A stretch of DNA of 64,000 nucleotides from assembly GCF_000494755.1 (NCBI RefSeq), contig NC_022657.1:1561501-1625500 (forward strand), written 5' to 3'. Both the position numbers and the translations under genes were made by a program. This document shows, piece by piece, positions 16,799-24,224 of the stretch; positions within the stretch are counted from its first letter, which is position 1, and every line of letters starts with the position of its first letter. This stretch comes from Amorphoplanes friuliensis DSM 7358 (GTDB taxonomy: Bacteria > Actinomycetota > Actinomycetes > Mycobacteriales > Micromonosporaceae). The notes below the pieces were generated by a model. That model did no database searches, had not been told where the DNA came from, and worked only from the letters and a program-made list of their open reading frames with translations.

Positions 16799-17347
16799 AT
16801 GCGGACCTGGAAAGTGCTCGCACTCGGTTTGCTGCTCACGGCGTCGGCGGCGGGGTGCGGGGGCCCTACCGGCGACGACGGCGGGGTGGCTTCGGTGGGC
16901 GGAACACCCACGGCGTCGAGCAACGCCACCACCAGCAAGGAACGCGACGAGGATGCGCCACTGAAGTTCTCGCAGTGCATGCGGGAGCAGGGTTTGACGT
17001 GGTTCCCCGATCCGAAGCCCGGCGGCGGCCTGCAGATCAAGATCCCCCAGGGTACGGACAAGGCGAAGGTCGACGCGGCGATGGTGGCCTGCAAGGAGTG
17101 GGCGCCCGACGGTGGTCAGGACGGCCCCGCGGATCCGGAGCGGCTGGAACGGGCCCGGCAGCTGGCGCAGTGCATGCGCGACAACGGCATCAAGAACTTC
17201 CCGGACCCGCGGCCGGACGGCAGCATCCACGTCGACGGCTCCAAGGTCGGTGCGGGGCCGGGCGATCCGTCCTTCGACAAGGCGGAGCAGGCCTGCTCGA
17301 AGTTCGCGCCCGGCGGCGGCCCGGAGAAGCAGGGAGAGGGCGAGTGA
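16799..17347 (+). CDS. secreted lipoprotein with two CMR-FPDP repeats, efflux operon member
   Basis: 182 residues from the ATG at 16799, preceded by GAGGAAGA. Signal peptide 'VLALGLLLTASAAGC' ends in a lipobox with Cys20 as lipid anchor. After a Ser/Thr-rich linker there are two related modules, 'FSQCMREQGLTWFPDP' and 'LAQCMRDNGIKNFPDP', each followed by a later Cys ('VACKEW', 'QACSKF'), so two disulfides are likely. The stop overlaps the HlyD start (GTGA). Such proteins accompany MacB-type exporters in actinobacteria; the role is unknown, perhaps substrate capture at the membrane surface. Confidence 0.82.
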   Translation: MRTWKVLALGLLLTASAAGCGGPTGDDGGVASVGGTPTASSNATTSKERDEDAPLKFSQCMREQGLTWFPDPKPGGGLQIKIPQGTDKAKVDAAMVACKEWAPDGGQDGPADPERLERARQLAQCMRDNGIKNFPDPRPDGSIHVDGSKVGAGPGDPSFDKAEQACSKFAPGGGPEKQGEGE

Positions 17348-18384
17348 GCAGGCGCACGGTCATCGCCGCCGCCGCGGTCGTGCTGACCGCGGGTGCCGCG
17401 GCCGCCGTCGTGGGCACGCTCCCCGACACCCCGAGCGAGGCGGAGGCGTCCACCCCACCGGTGGTCGCGACCGTCGAGAAAGGAACGCTCACCGACACCC
17501 AGGCCTCCGACGGCGAGCTCGGGTACGGCGACACGACAACTCACACGAGCCGGCTGCCGGGCGTGGTCACGTGGCTTGCCGCCGCGGACTCCACGGTGGT
17601 GCGGGGCAAGCCCCTGTACCGCGTTGACGACGACCCCGTGGTGCTGCTCTACGGGTCGTTGCCCGCGTACCGCACTCTGTCGCCGGGTGTCACGGGCAGG
17701 GACGTGAAGCAGTTCGAGAAGAACCTGTGGGCACTGGGCTACCGCGGGTTCACGGTCGACCGGACCTACTCGTCGGCGACCGCTGCGGCCGTACGGGAAT
17801 GGCAGGACGATCTTGGTCTGGGGGAGACCGGGAGGATCGACCCGGCGCGGACCGTCTATGCGCCGGGCGCCGTGCGGGTGGACTCGCGATCGGCCGCGCC
17901 CGGCGACGTGGCGCAGCCCGGCACGGCCCTGCTCGAGACCACGGCCACCGGCCGGGTCGCCACCGTCACGCTCGACATCTCGGACGCGCGCCTGGCCCGC
18001 AGGGGTGCACCGGTCGAGGTCACCCTGCCGGACGGCAAGGAGGTCCGCGGTTTGATCAAGAGCGTCGAGACGGTCGTGACACCGGCGGAGGGACAGCAGA
18101 AAGCGTCGACGAGCCTGACGGTCACCATCAGTTTTGCCAAGTCGCCGGCCGGGCTGGACAAGGCCGCTGTCAGCGTCGCCTTTACCGCGGCCAAGCGCGA
18201 GAACGTGCTGACGGTCCCGGTCGCGGCACTGCTCGCCCTGGCCGAGGGCGGCTACGGACTGCAGGTCGTCGAGGGCGGCAGCACCCGGTATGTCGCGGTG
18301 GAGACAGGGCTGTTCGCCGACGGCCGTGTCGAGGTGTCCGGTGACGGCATCGCGGCCGGCACCTCCGTGGGGATGCCGGAATGA
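17344..18384 (+). CDS. HlyD-like efflux adaptor with peptidoglycan-binding domain
   Basis: 346 residues from the GTG overlapping the lipoprotein stop. An N-terminal membrane anchor ('[21 protein letters not shown]') leads to a lipoyl/barrel-sandwich segment, a PG_binding_1 module ('[16 protein letters not shown] ... [12 protein letters not shown]') near residues 115-160, and C-terminal beta-barrel domains. In Gram-positive bacteria this adaptor couples a MacB-like ABC transporter to the cell wall. It overlaps the ATPase gene by four bases, so the four genes from 16799 form one operon. Confidence 0.87.
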   Translation: MSRRTVIAAAAVVLTAGAAAAVVGTLPDTPSEAEASTPPVVATVEKGTLTDTQASDGELGYGDTTTHTSRLPGVVTWLAAADSTVVRGKPLYRVDDDPVVLLYGSLPAYRTLSPGVTGRDVKQFEKNLWALGYRGFTVDRTYSSATAAAVREWQDDLGLGETGRIDPARTVYAPGAVRVDSRSAAPGDVAQPGTALLETTATGRVATVTLDISDARLARRGAPVEVTLPDGKEVRGLIKSVETVVTPAEGQQKASTSLTVTISFAKSPAGLDKAAVSVAFTAAKRENVLTVPVAALLALAEGGYGLQVVEGGSTRYVAVETGLFADGRVEVSGDGIAAGTSVGMPE

Positions 18385-19040
18385 GTGACGTCATCGAACT
18401 CTCCGGCGCCACGAAGTCCTATCCCGGTGGCGTGACCGCACTCGACCACGTGGACCTCGCCGTCGGCTACGGCGAACTGGCCGCTGTGGTCGGCCCGTCC
18501 GGGTCGGGCAAGTCGACGATGCTCCACCTGATCGGCACGCTCGACCGGCCGTCGGCGGGCACGGTACGCATCGACGGGCACGACGTGGCGCGCCTGTCGG
18601 ACCGGCAGCTGTCGGCGTTGCGGGCGCGGCGGATCGGCTTTGTGTTCCAGCAGTTCCATCTGGCCCCGGGACGCACCGCGGTTGCGAACGTGGCCGACGG
18701 ATTGCTGTACGCGGGCGTACCGGGAAAGGAGCGGGAGCGCCGCGCGGAGGCCGCGTTGCACCGGGTCGGTCTGGGCGGCCGGCTCGGGCACCGGCCGCAC
18801 CAGCTGTCGGGTGGTGAACGTCAGCGGGTGGCGATCGCGCGGGCGGTGGCGGGCGACCCGGCGCTGCTGCTCGCGGACGAGCCGACCGGCAACCTCGACT
18901 CGGTCGCGGGGGCGGGCGTCGTCGACCTGCTGCGCGAGCTGCACGCGGCCGGAACGACGGTCCTGGTCATCACCCATGATCGGGACCTGGCCGCCGACCT
19001 GCCCCGGCAGATCACGATGCGCGACGGGCGGGTGATCTGA
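18381..19040 (+). CDS. ABC transporter ATP-binding protein, MacB/LolD-like
   Basis: 219 residues, a single nucleotide-binding domain. Walker A '[16 protein letters not shown]', signature '[17 protein letters not shown]', Walker B '[13 protein letters not shown]' and H-loop 'VLVITHDRD' are intact. Its order after an HlyD adaptor and before a FtsX/MacB-type permease identifies a mechanotransmission ABC system rather than a classic channel-type exporter. It is coupled by ATGA to the adaptor and separated from the permease by one base. Confidence 0.93.
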   Translation: MSDVIELSGATKSYPGGVTALDHVDLAVGYGELAAVVGPSGSGKSTMLHLIGTLDRPSAGTVRIDGHDVARLSDRQLSALRARRIGFVFQQFHLAPGRTAVANVADGLLYAGVPGKERERRAEAALHRVGLGGRLGHRPHQLSGGERQRVAIARAVAGDPALLLADEPTGNLDSVAGAGVVDLLRELHAAGTTVLVITHDRDLAADLPRQITMRDGRVI

Positions 19041-19041
19041 G

Positions 19042-20220
19042 ATGGCGCTGTCACCGGCCCGGCTGGGCCTTGCGGACCTGGTCCGGGTGAGCTTGTCCGG
19101 CCTGCGGGCCCGGCCGTTGCGCGCTGTGCTCTCGGCGCTGGGGATCGCGATCGGCATCGCGGCGATGACCGCGGTGGTCGGCATCTCCTCGTCCAGCCGG
19201 GCCGACCTCGACCAGCAGCTCGCCGCGCTCGGGACCAACCTGCTGACCGTCGGGCCGGGCAACACGATGTTCGGCGAGAGTGCCACCCTGCCGGACGAGT
19301 CGGTTGCGATGATCTCCCGGATCGGCCCGGTCTCCGCGGTGGCCGCGACCGGTGTGGTCACCGACGCCGCGGTCTACCGCACGGACCGCATCCCACCGGC
19401 GCAGACCGGCGGCGTCTCGGTCGGAGCGGCCCAGCTGGACCTGCTGCCGACCGTGGGCGCGTCGATGGCCTCGGGTGCCTGGCTGAACGCGGCGACCGAG
19501 CGTTATCCGGCTGTGGTGCTGGGCGCAACGGCGGCGCGGAGGCTCGGCCCGGTGCCGTCGGTCTATGTGAGCGGGCGCTGGTTCACCGTGGTCGGGGTGC
19601 TCGACGCGGTGCTGCTGGCGCCGGAGCTGGACTCGGCCGTCCTGATGGGCTGGCCCGCGGCGGAGGAGTACCTCGACTTCGACGGTCACCCGACAACCGT
19701 CTACACACGATCGTCGGATGCCCAGGTCACCGCGGTGCGGGAGGTGCTGGCCGCGACGGCGAACCCGTCGAACCCGGACGAGGTCGAGGTCTCCCGGCCG
19801 TCGGACGCGTTGCAGGCCCGGCAGGCCACGGACCGGACGTTCACCCAGCTGCTGCTGGGCCTGGGCGCGGTGGCGTTGCTGGTCGGCGGTATCGGCGTGG
19901 CCAACACGATGGTCATCTCGGTGCTCGAACGACGGGCGGAGATCGGGCTGCGGCGCTCGCTGGGCGCCACGAGGGGTCAGATCCGCGTGCAGTTCGTCGC
20001 CGAGTCGCTGCTGCTCTCGCTGGTCGGCGGGCTCGGGGGAGTGGTGATCGGTTCCGTGGTCACGGCTTTCTACGCGTCGACGCGAAGCTGGCCGACGGTG
20101 GTACCGCTGTGGGCGCTGCTGGGCGGCGTCGTGGCGACCGTGGTGATCGGCGCGATCGCCGGCCTCTACCCGGCCGTGCGGGCGGCCCGGCTGGCCCCGA
20201 CGGAAGCACTCACTTCATAA
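19042..20220 (+). CDS. ABC transporter permease, MacB/FtsX-like
   Basis: 392 residues. One N-terminal helix ('RAVLSALGIAIGIAAMTAV') is followed by an extracytoplasmic domain of about 220 residues (MacB_PCD) and three C-terminal helices, the standard four-TM MacB layout. The conserved 'LERRAEIGLRRSLGATRGQIRVQF' region (given here in parts: ERRAEIGLRR, LGATRGQI) contacts the ATPase. It closes the lipoprotein-adaptor-ATPase operon, likely regulated by the divergent two-component pair. Confidence 0.92.
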   Translation: MALSPARLGLADLVRVSLSGLRARPLRAVLSALGIAIGIAAMTAVVGISSSSRADLDQQLAALGTNLLTVGPGNTMFGESATLPDESVAMISRIGPVSAVAATGVVTDAAVYRTDRIPPAQTGGVSVGAAQLDLLPTVGASMASGAWLNAATERYPAVVLGATAARRLGPVPSVYVSGRWFTVVGVLDAVLLAPELDSAVLMGWPAAEEYLDFDGHPTTVYTRSSDAQVTAVREVLAATANPSNPDEVEVSRPSDALQARQATDRTFTQLLLGLGAVALLVGGIGVANTMVISVLERRAEIGLRRSLGATRGQIRVQFVAESLLLSLVGGLGGVVIGSVVTAFYASTRSWPTVVPLWALLGGVVATVVIGAIAGLYPAVRAARLAPTEALTS

Positions 20221-20275
20221 CGGTTTGATAACGGCGTTGGGCACGGGTCTTGCGTTTTTCGTGATACTCCCCGGC

Positions 20276-20461
20276 ATGAAATTTGTGCTGGAGATGGAAC
20301 TCGACGAGAACGCCGCCGCGGAACTGGGCCGCGCCCTGCGCTACTGGGCCGGGGCCTTCAAGCAGATGGAGTTGGTGGAAGGCTCGGGGTCAGCGATCTA
20401 CGACTCGAAGTACCAGGAGGTCGGCCAGTGGACGATCATCAGGTCGGACGGCGAATCCTGA
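20276..20461 (+). CDS. small conserved-looking hypothetical protein
   Basis: 61 residues from the ATG at 20276 ('MKFVLEMELDENAAAELGRA'), ending 'GQWTIIRSDGES'. It has a beta-alpha-alpha-beta look with acidic charge and no known motif. The ribosome site is poor, and a longer GTG start at 20225 is possible but would add a hydrophobic stretch that overlaps the likely promoter region. It sits between the efflux operon and the DGPF gene and may be independent of both. Confidence 0.55.
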   Translation: MKFVLEMELDENAAAELGRALRYWAGAFKQMELVEGSGSAIYDSKYQEVGQWTIIRSDGES

Positions 20462-20528
20462 TCACCGGCATGTCCGGCACGGGTCCCGCGGGTTGTCGCC
20501 GAACTTGACCGATCGGCCTGACCCGGGC

Positions 20529-20554
20529 TGTCGAATTCAGCCGGGCCGTTCGAC
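20529..20554 (+). promoter_or_regulatory. ECF42-type promoter, TGTCGA-N16-CGAC
   Basis: TGTCGA (20529-20534), 16 bases, then CGAC (20551-20554), about 28 bases before the DGPF start codon. TGTCGA in -35 and CGA/TC in -10 is the motif known for ECF42 sigma factors, which are encoded with DGPF proteins. The promoter is intact although the adjacent sigma gene is broken. Confidence 0.68.
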
Positions 20555-20581
20555 ATACGGGTGAGAGAAGGGAGCCAACCC

Positions 20582-20917
20582 ATGGCCCAGTACGCGATCT
20601 TCATCTACGGCGGCGGCCCGGAGCACAGCACCGACGCCCACGACCGCTACGCCCAGGAGCTGATCACCGCCGGCACCATGACCCTGGCGTACGCGCTGGA
20701 ACCGATCGAGACGTCCACGTCCATCCGTGGCGACGTGGTGACCGACGGCCCGTTCATCGACGCCAAGGAGGTCGTCGCCGGCTTCTACGTCATCGAGGCG
20801 CCGGACTTCGACGCCGCCCTGGACATCGCCCGGCGCAACCCGGCCACACAGCAGGGCGGCGGTGTCGAGATCCGCCCGATCGCCGGAGGTTTTGTGCGCC
20901 CGCAGACCTCCGCGTGA
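20582..20917 (+). CDS. DGPF (YCII-related) protein of an ECF42 module
   Basis: 111 residues; AAGGGAG precedes the ATG by about six bases. The signature 'VTDGPFIDAKEVVAGFYVIE' contains the DGPF motif and the dimeric alpha/beta-barrel core of YCII proteins. In actinobacteria such genes lie directly before ECF42 sigma factors and are their targets; their biochemical role is unsettled. Its stop overlaps the start of the sigma-gene remnant by four bases (GTGA), as in intact pairs. Confidence 0.88.
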   Translation: MAQYAIFIYGGGPEHSTDAHDRYAQELITAGTMTLAYALEPIETSTSIRGDVVTDGPFIDAKEVVAGFYVIEAPDFDAALDIARRNPATQQGGGVEIRPIAGGFVRPQTSA

Positions 20918-21778
20918 CGGACGTTCGGGAGGCGGTCGCCGACGCACACCGGCAGAGCTGGGGGCTGGTGGTGGCGGCGACCGCCCGCGTCACACGCGAT
21001 CTCGACCTGGCCGAGGACACGGGCCAAGAAGAAAATCGTCGCGGCGCGGATCCCGTACCGGATGCCCGGTCCGGAAGAGCTCCCGGACCGCCTGCGGGGG
21101 GTCCTCGGGGTGATCCATCTGTTGTTCTCCGCGGGACACACGGCGCTGTCGGGCGCGTCGCTGATGCGCACCGACCTCGCCGATCAGGCGCTGCTGCTGG
21201 CCCGGATGCTGCGCGAGCTCATGCCCGACGAGCGCGAGGTGTGGGGACTCCTCGCCCTCCTGCTCGTCACCGACGCCCGCCGCAGCACCCGCGTGGACGC
21301 CGCCGGCCGGCTCCTGCGCCTCGAGGACCAGGACCGCTCCCGCTGGGACCAGGCCATGATCACCGAAGCCCACACCCTCATCGTGGACGGGCTCCGCGGC
21401 GGCCGTCCCGGCCGTTACGTCCTCCAGGCTGCGATCGCTTCCCTGTACGCCCAAGCGCCGAGTTACGACGAGACCGACTGGCCTCAGATCGTGACCCTGT
21501 ACGACGCGCTCCTAGCGGTGTGGCCGTCACCGGTCGTGGCCCTCAACCGTACGGTCGCAGTAGCCCGCGTCTCCGGCGCCGAGCAGGCCCTGAAGGAGGT
21601 CGAGGCGCTCGAACACGACGGCCGCCTGGCCGGGTACCAGTACCTCCCGGCGATCAAGGCGGACCTCCTTCAGAGCCTGGGGCGGACCGCTGAGGCTGCT
21701 ACCGCGTACAGGGAAGCCCTGAGCCTGACCACGAACGAGGCCGAGCGGGATTTCCTGGCCGGCCGCCTCACCGGCTGA
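20914..21778 (+). pseudogene. ECF42 sigma factor gene with internal deletion and frameshift
   Basis: The first about 35 codons encode a normal ECF start ('VREAVADAHRQSWGLVVAAT', 'VTRDLDLAED'). At about 21015 the reading jumps to another frame and, without a break in homology-like sequence, continues 'RAKKKIVAARIPYRMP' through the long TPR-like C-terminal extension ('GHTALSGASLMR', 'YDALLAVWPSPVVALNRTVAVA') to the stop at 21778. Family members have about 130 further residues here, sigma regions 2 and 4, which bind core polymerase and promoter. Those are gone, so the gene cannot make an active sigma. The extension alone might still be translated, but no start site with a ribosome site is visible. 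Confidence 0.85.
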
Positions 21779-22637
21779 TCTCGGCCTCCTCGCCCAGCCG
21801 GCCTAGCTTGTGCGGGTTCCGGACCGCGAAGATCCGGCTGATCCGCCCGTCCTCGATCACCACACTCACCGCCGTGTCCAACGCGCCGTCGAGATCCAGA
21901 CGCCCGGCCGGAGCGCCGTTCAGCCACGTCGGCAGCACGTCGAAATCGAAGTCCAGCTGTGCCAGCTTGCCCAGCAACGGCGCCACCTTGTCGGCACCCA
22001 CGATCGGCTTGCGTGCCGCCCCGACCACACCCCCGCCGTCAGCGACCAGAACAACATCGGGCGCGAGCACATCCAGCAAACCCTGCACGTCACCGCCGCG
22101 CACCGCGGCCAAGAACCGCTCCACGACGGCGGCCTGCTCGGCCGGACTGACCCGCACCCGCGGCCGCCGGGCCGCAACGTGCTCCCGCGCCCGATGCCCG
22201 ATCTGCCGCACGGCGGCCGGCGACTTCCCGACCGCCTCCGCAATCTCGTCGTACGGCGTCTCGAACACTTCCCGCAGGACAAAAACCGCCCGCTCGGTCG
22301 GCCCCAGCGTCTCCAGCACGGTCAGCATCGCCACCGAGACACTCTCGGCGAGCTCCACGTCCTCGGCCACATCGGGGCTGGTCAGAAGCGGTTCGGGAAG
22401 CCACTCACCGACATAGTCCTCCCGCTGCCGCGACACGGTCCGGAGCCGGTTCAGCGCCTGCCGGGTCACGATCCTGACCAGGTACGCCCGCGGCTCCCTC
22501 ACCTCGGCCCGTGCCACGTCCGCCCACCGCAGCCACGTCTCCTGCACAACATCCTCGGCGTCGGCGGCCGACCCGAGCATCTCGTAGGCAACGGTGAAAA
22601 GCAGACTGCGATGGGTGACGAAAGGATCGTCGGTCAT
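21768..22637 (-). CDS. ECF41-type sigma factor with SnoaL-like C-terminal domain
   Basis: 289 residues from the ATG at 22637, overlapping the COE gene by ATGA. Sigma2 ('EDVVQETWLRWADV') and sigma4 ('YDEIAEAVGKSPAAVRQIGHRA' in parts: DEIAEAVGKSPAAVRQI) are complete. The C-terminal NTF2/SnoaL-like domain carries the ECF41 landmarks WLPEP, DGGG and NPHKL (family NPDKL), which tune sigma activity instead of an anti-sigma factor. A matching TGTCACA promoter lies before the partner gene. It is convergent with the broken ECF42 gene, sharing 11 bases. Confidence 0.93.
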   Translation of the reverse strand: MTDDPFVTHRSLLFTVAYEMLGSAADAEDVVQETWLRWADVARAEVREPRAYLVRIVTRQALNRLRTVSRQREDYVGEWLPEPLLTSPDVAEDVELAESVSVAMLTVLETLGPTERAVFVLREVFETPYDEIAEAVGKSPAAVRQIGHRAREHVAARRPRVRVSPAEQAAVVERFLAAVRGGDVQGLLDVLAPDVVLVADGGGVVGAARKPIVGADKVAPLLGKLAQLDFDFDVLPTWLNGAPAGRLDLDGALDTAVSVVIEDGRISRIFAVRNPHKLGRLGEEAEISR

Positions 22638-23215
22638 GCGTGCGACGCTACGGTCTTCAACGGCGGCAACCCGCACGACGTCGCAAACTCCTGCGACTCG
22701 ATCCCGAGCGCGACATTCATCCTCGCCGCCTGATTCGCAAACGCGACCCAAGCCGTGAGCTCCACCAGCGCCGGCGCACCGAGCTGCCTGAGCAGACTCG
22801 CCGAAAGCTCATCGGTCACGGTCGGCGGAGTCTGCGACATGGCCTCCGCATATTCGAGAACCTCCCGCTCCAGCGAAGTGAAAACGTCCGACACCCGCCA
22901 CCGCGGCACCTCCCGCGCCTTCGCCTCGTCGAGCCCCTCGTTGTGCGCCATGAAGTACCCGTAGTCCAGGCAGAACGAGCACCCGATCAACGAAGACGTC
23001 GCCATGTGCGCGTAGGACTTCAGATCCTTGTCACAGGCGTTCCACTTCGAAGCCTTACGACCGTTGGCGAGGCCGACCTTGAGCACCGGCTTGTTGTTCC
23101 AGAGAACCCCGAGCCCGTCAGGCACGATCCCGAACATCTTCTTGCTGAACTTCTTCAGCAGGCCCCCGTAAACCCCGGTGATCTCAGCCTGCGGCACCCG
23201 AGTGTCTCTGCTCAT
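22634..23215 (-). CDS. carboxymuconolactone decarboxylase/AhpD-like protein (COE partner of ECF41)
   Basis: 193 residues; GGAGGAG precedes the ATG. The CxxC pair 'GCSFCLDYGYFMA' with a following conserved His ('AHNEG') is the AhpD-like redox site. ECF41 sigma factors are usually encoded with a COE protein (carboxymuconolactone decarboxylase, oxidoreductase or epimerase), and this is the first class. The gene overlaps the sigma gene by four bases and follows an ECF41-type promoter, so it is the likely direct target. It probably reduces peroxides or a thiol substrate. Confidence 0.9.
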   Translation of the reverse strand: MSRDTRVPQAEITGVYGGLLKKFSKKMFGIVPDGLGVLWNNKPVLKVGLANGRKASKWNACDKDLKSYAHMATSSLIGCSFCLDYGYFMAHNEGLDEAKAREVPRWRVSDVFTSLEREVLEYAEAMSQTPPTVTDELSASLLRQLGAPALVELTAWVAFANQAARMNVALGIESQEFATSCGLPPLKTVASHA

Positions 23216-23247
23216 GTCTCCTCCTCATGCGCTGCGTACGGCATGAA

Positions 23248-23274
23248 GACACCAGCGATCTCAGACTTGTGACA
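23248..23274 (-). promoter_or_regulatory. ECF41-type promoter, TGTCACA-N16-TGTC
   Basis: On the minus strand TGTCACA (23274-23268), 16 bases, then TGTC (23251-23248), about 35 bases before the COE start. The known ECF41 motif is TGTCACA with CGTC at -10, so only one base differs. It overlaps the last codons of the next upstream gene. Confidence 0.72.
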
Positions 23275-23689
23275 ACCAACCCTCGGTACCCCGGTGCCGG
23301 TCGAGCTCGACCACGTCGAACTCGTCTCTGCGGTCCTTCCGCTTGACGCCCAGCTTGGCCAGCACCTGCGAGATGGGGGTGACTTCGACGGTCTCACCCT
23401 CGTCCATCTCGAGCGGCCCGAAGGTGAGCGTGCCGTCGGTCCAGATCTCGGCGCGCTGCGTCCCGATGCCACCGAAGAACTCGGCCTCGACGTAGGCGAC
23501 CGTGCCTGGGGTCTCGAACTTGACCGCCCTGCCGCCCTCCGGGCCGGCGAAGGCAGCAAACAGCTTTTCCGTCATCGGCACGAGCACAAGGTCCTCATGC
23601 AGCGGCACAATGACCGCATCCGGCTGCCCTGCGACAGCCCTACGGACATCGGCCGCCGGCCCGATGATGGCCTCGAGCGTGTATCCCAT
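23261..23689 (-). CDS. hypothetical protein
   Basis: 142 residues ('MGYTLEAIIGPAADVRRAVA'), alpha/beta with no catalytic motif recognised. The N-terminal half looks like a small ligand- or partner-binding domain ('VIVPLHEDLVLVPMTEKL') and the C-terminal half contains 'FFGGIGTQRAEIWTDG', which recurs in actinobacterial proteins of unknown role. The 3' end contains the ECF41 promoter, so transcription of this gene would read through into the COE operon. Confidence 0.72.
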   Translation of the reverse strand: MGYTLEAIIGPAADVRRAVAGQPDAVIVPLHEDLVLVPMTEKLFAAFAGPEGGRAVKFETPGTVAYVEAEFFGGIGTQRAEIWTDGTLTFGPLEMDEGETVEVTPISQVLAKLGVKRKDRRDEFDVVELDRHRGTEGWLSQV

Positions 23690-23706
23690 CCCTCACCCCT
23701 TCGCCG

Positions 23707-23964
23707 TCAGCGTCTCGGCCAACGGCTCATGTGCTGGTCGACAACGGCCCTGACCTGGCGACGAAGATCGGTGTAGCTCATGTCGCCCATGCCCTCAGCC
23801 TCGAAAACGGCATCAGTGAACGCATCCACACCGGCCGGCGGCGCCTCCACCAGCCGGCGATTCGCCTCCGGCGGCAGGCAGAACCCGAGCCGAACGCACA
23901 GATCGTAGAGCAGCTCCCCAACCTCGAACTCGAGGTCACGGTCGTCGTCCATGACGACCAGCAT
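23707..23964 (-). CDS. small hypothetical protein
   Basis: 85 residues, or 81 from an internal ATG at 23952. It reads 'LEFEVGELLYDLCVRLGFCL' followed by 'PPEANRRLVEAPPAGVDAFT' and a helical basic tail. No domain is recognised; predicted all-helical, cytoplasmic. It is 17 bases upstream of the preceding hypothetical gene on the same strand, so the two may be one unit. Confidence 0.6.
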   Translation of the reverse strand: MLVVMDDDRDLEFEVGELLYDLCVRLGFCLPPEANRRLVEAPPAGVDAFTDAVFEAEGMGDMSYTDLRRQVRAVVDQHMSRWPRR

Positions 23965-23990
23965 GCCGCCCGCGATGGAATCTTCACTCC

Positions 23991-24208
23991 ATGGTCATGG
24001 CGCCGGTGCCCGATTACGACGACTTGATCTGGCTGTTCGAGGACGAGCCGGCCCACCGGTACGTCGAGGACAAGAAGGCAGCCGGCTACGACTACCGCTG
24101 GCGGAGATTGTGGCTGTACACCTGCAAGATCTCTTGGTGAAGGCTTCGGGCTGCTCCGACAAGGACATTGCAGCGCCAGTGATCGCTGCATATTCTGACA
24201 TCGCCTGA
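23991..24208 (+). pseudogene. small gene apparently split by a one-base frameshift
   Basis: From the ATG at 23991 the frame reads 'APVPDYDDLIWLFEDEPAHR' and 'YVEDKKAAGYDYRW', convincing coding sequence, then runs into an unlikely tail and stops after 49 codons (24140). At the same point another frame begins to look coding: 'EIVAVHLQDLLVKASGCSDK' and 'DIAAPVIAAYSDIA', stop at 24208. Restoring one base near 24095 would join them into a protein of about 72 residues. Either the gene is decayed, or the base is missing from the sequence. No family recognised. Confidence 0.55.
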
Positions 24209-24224
24209 CGTCGAGAGTGGAGCC

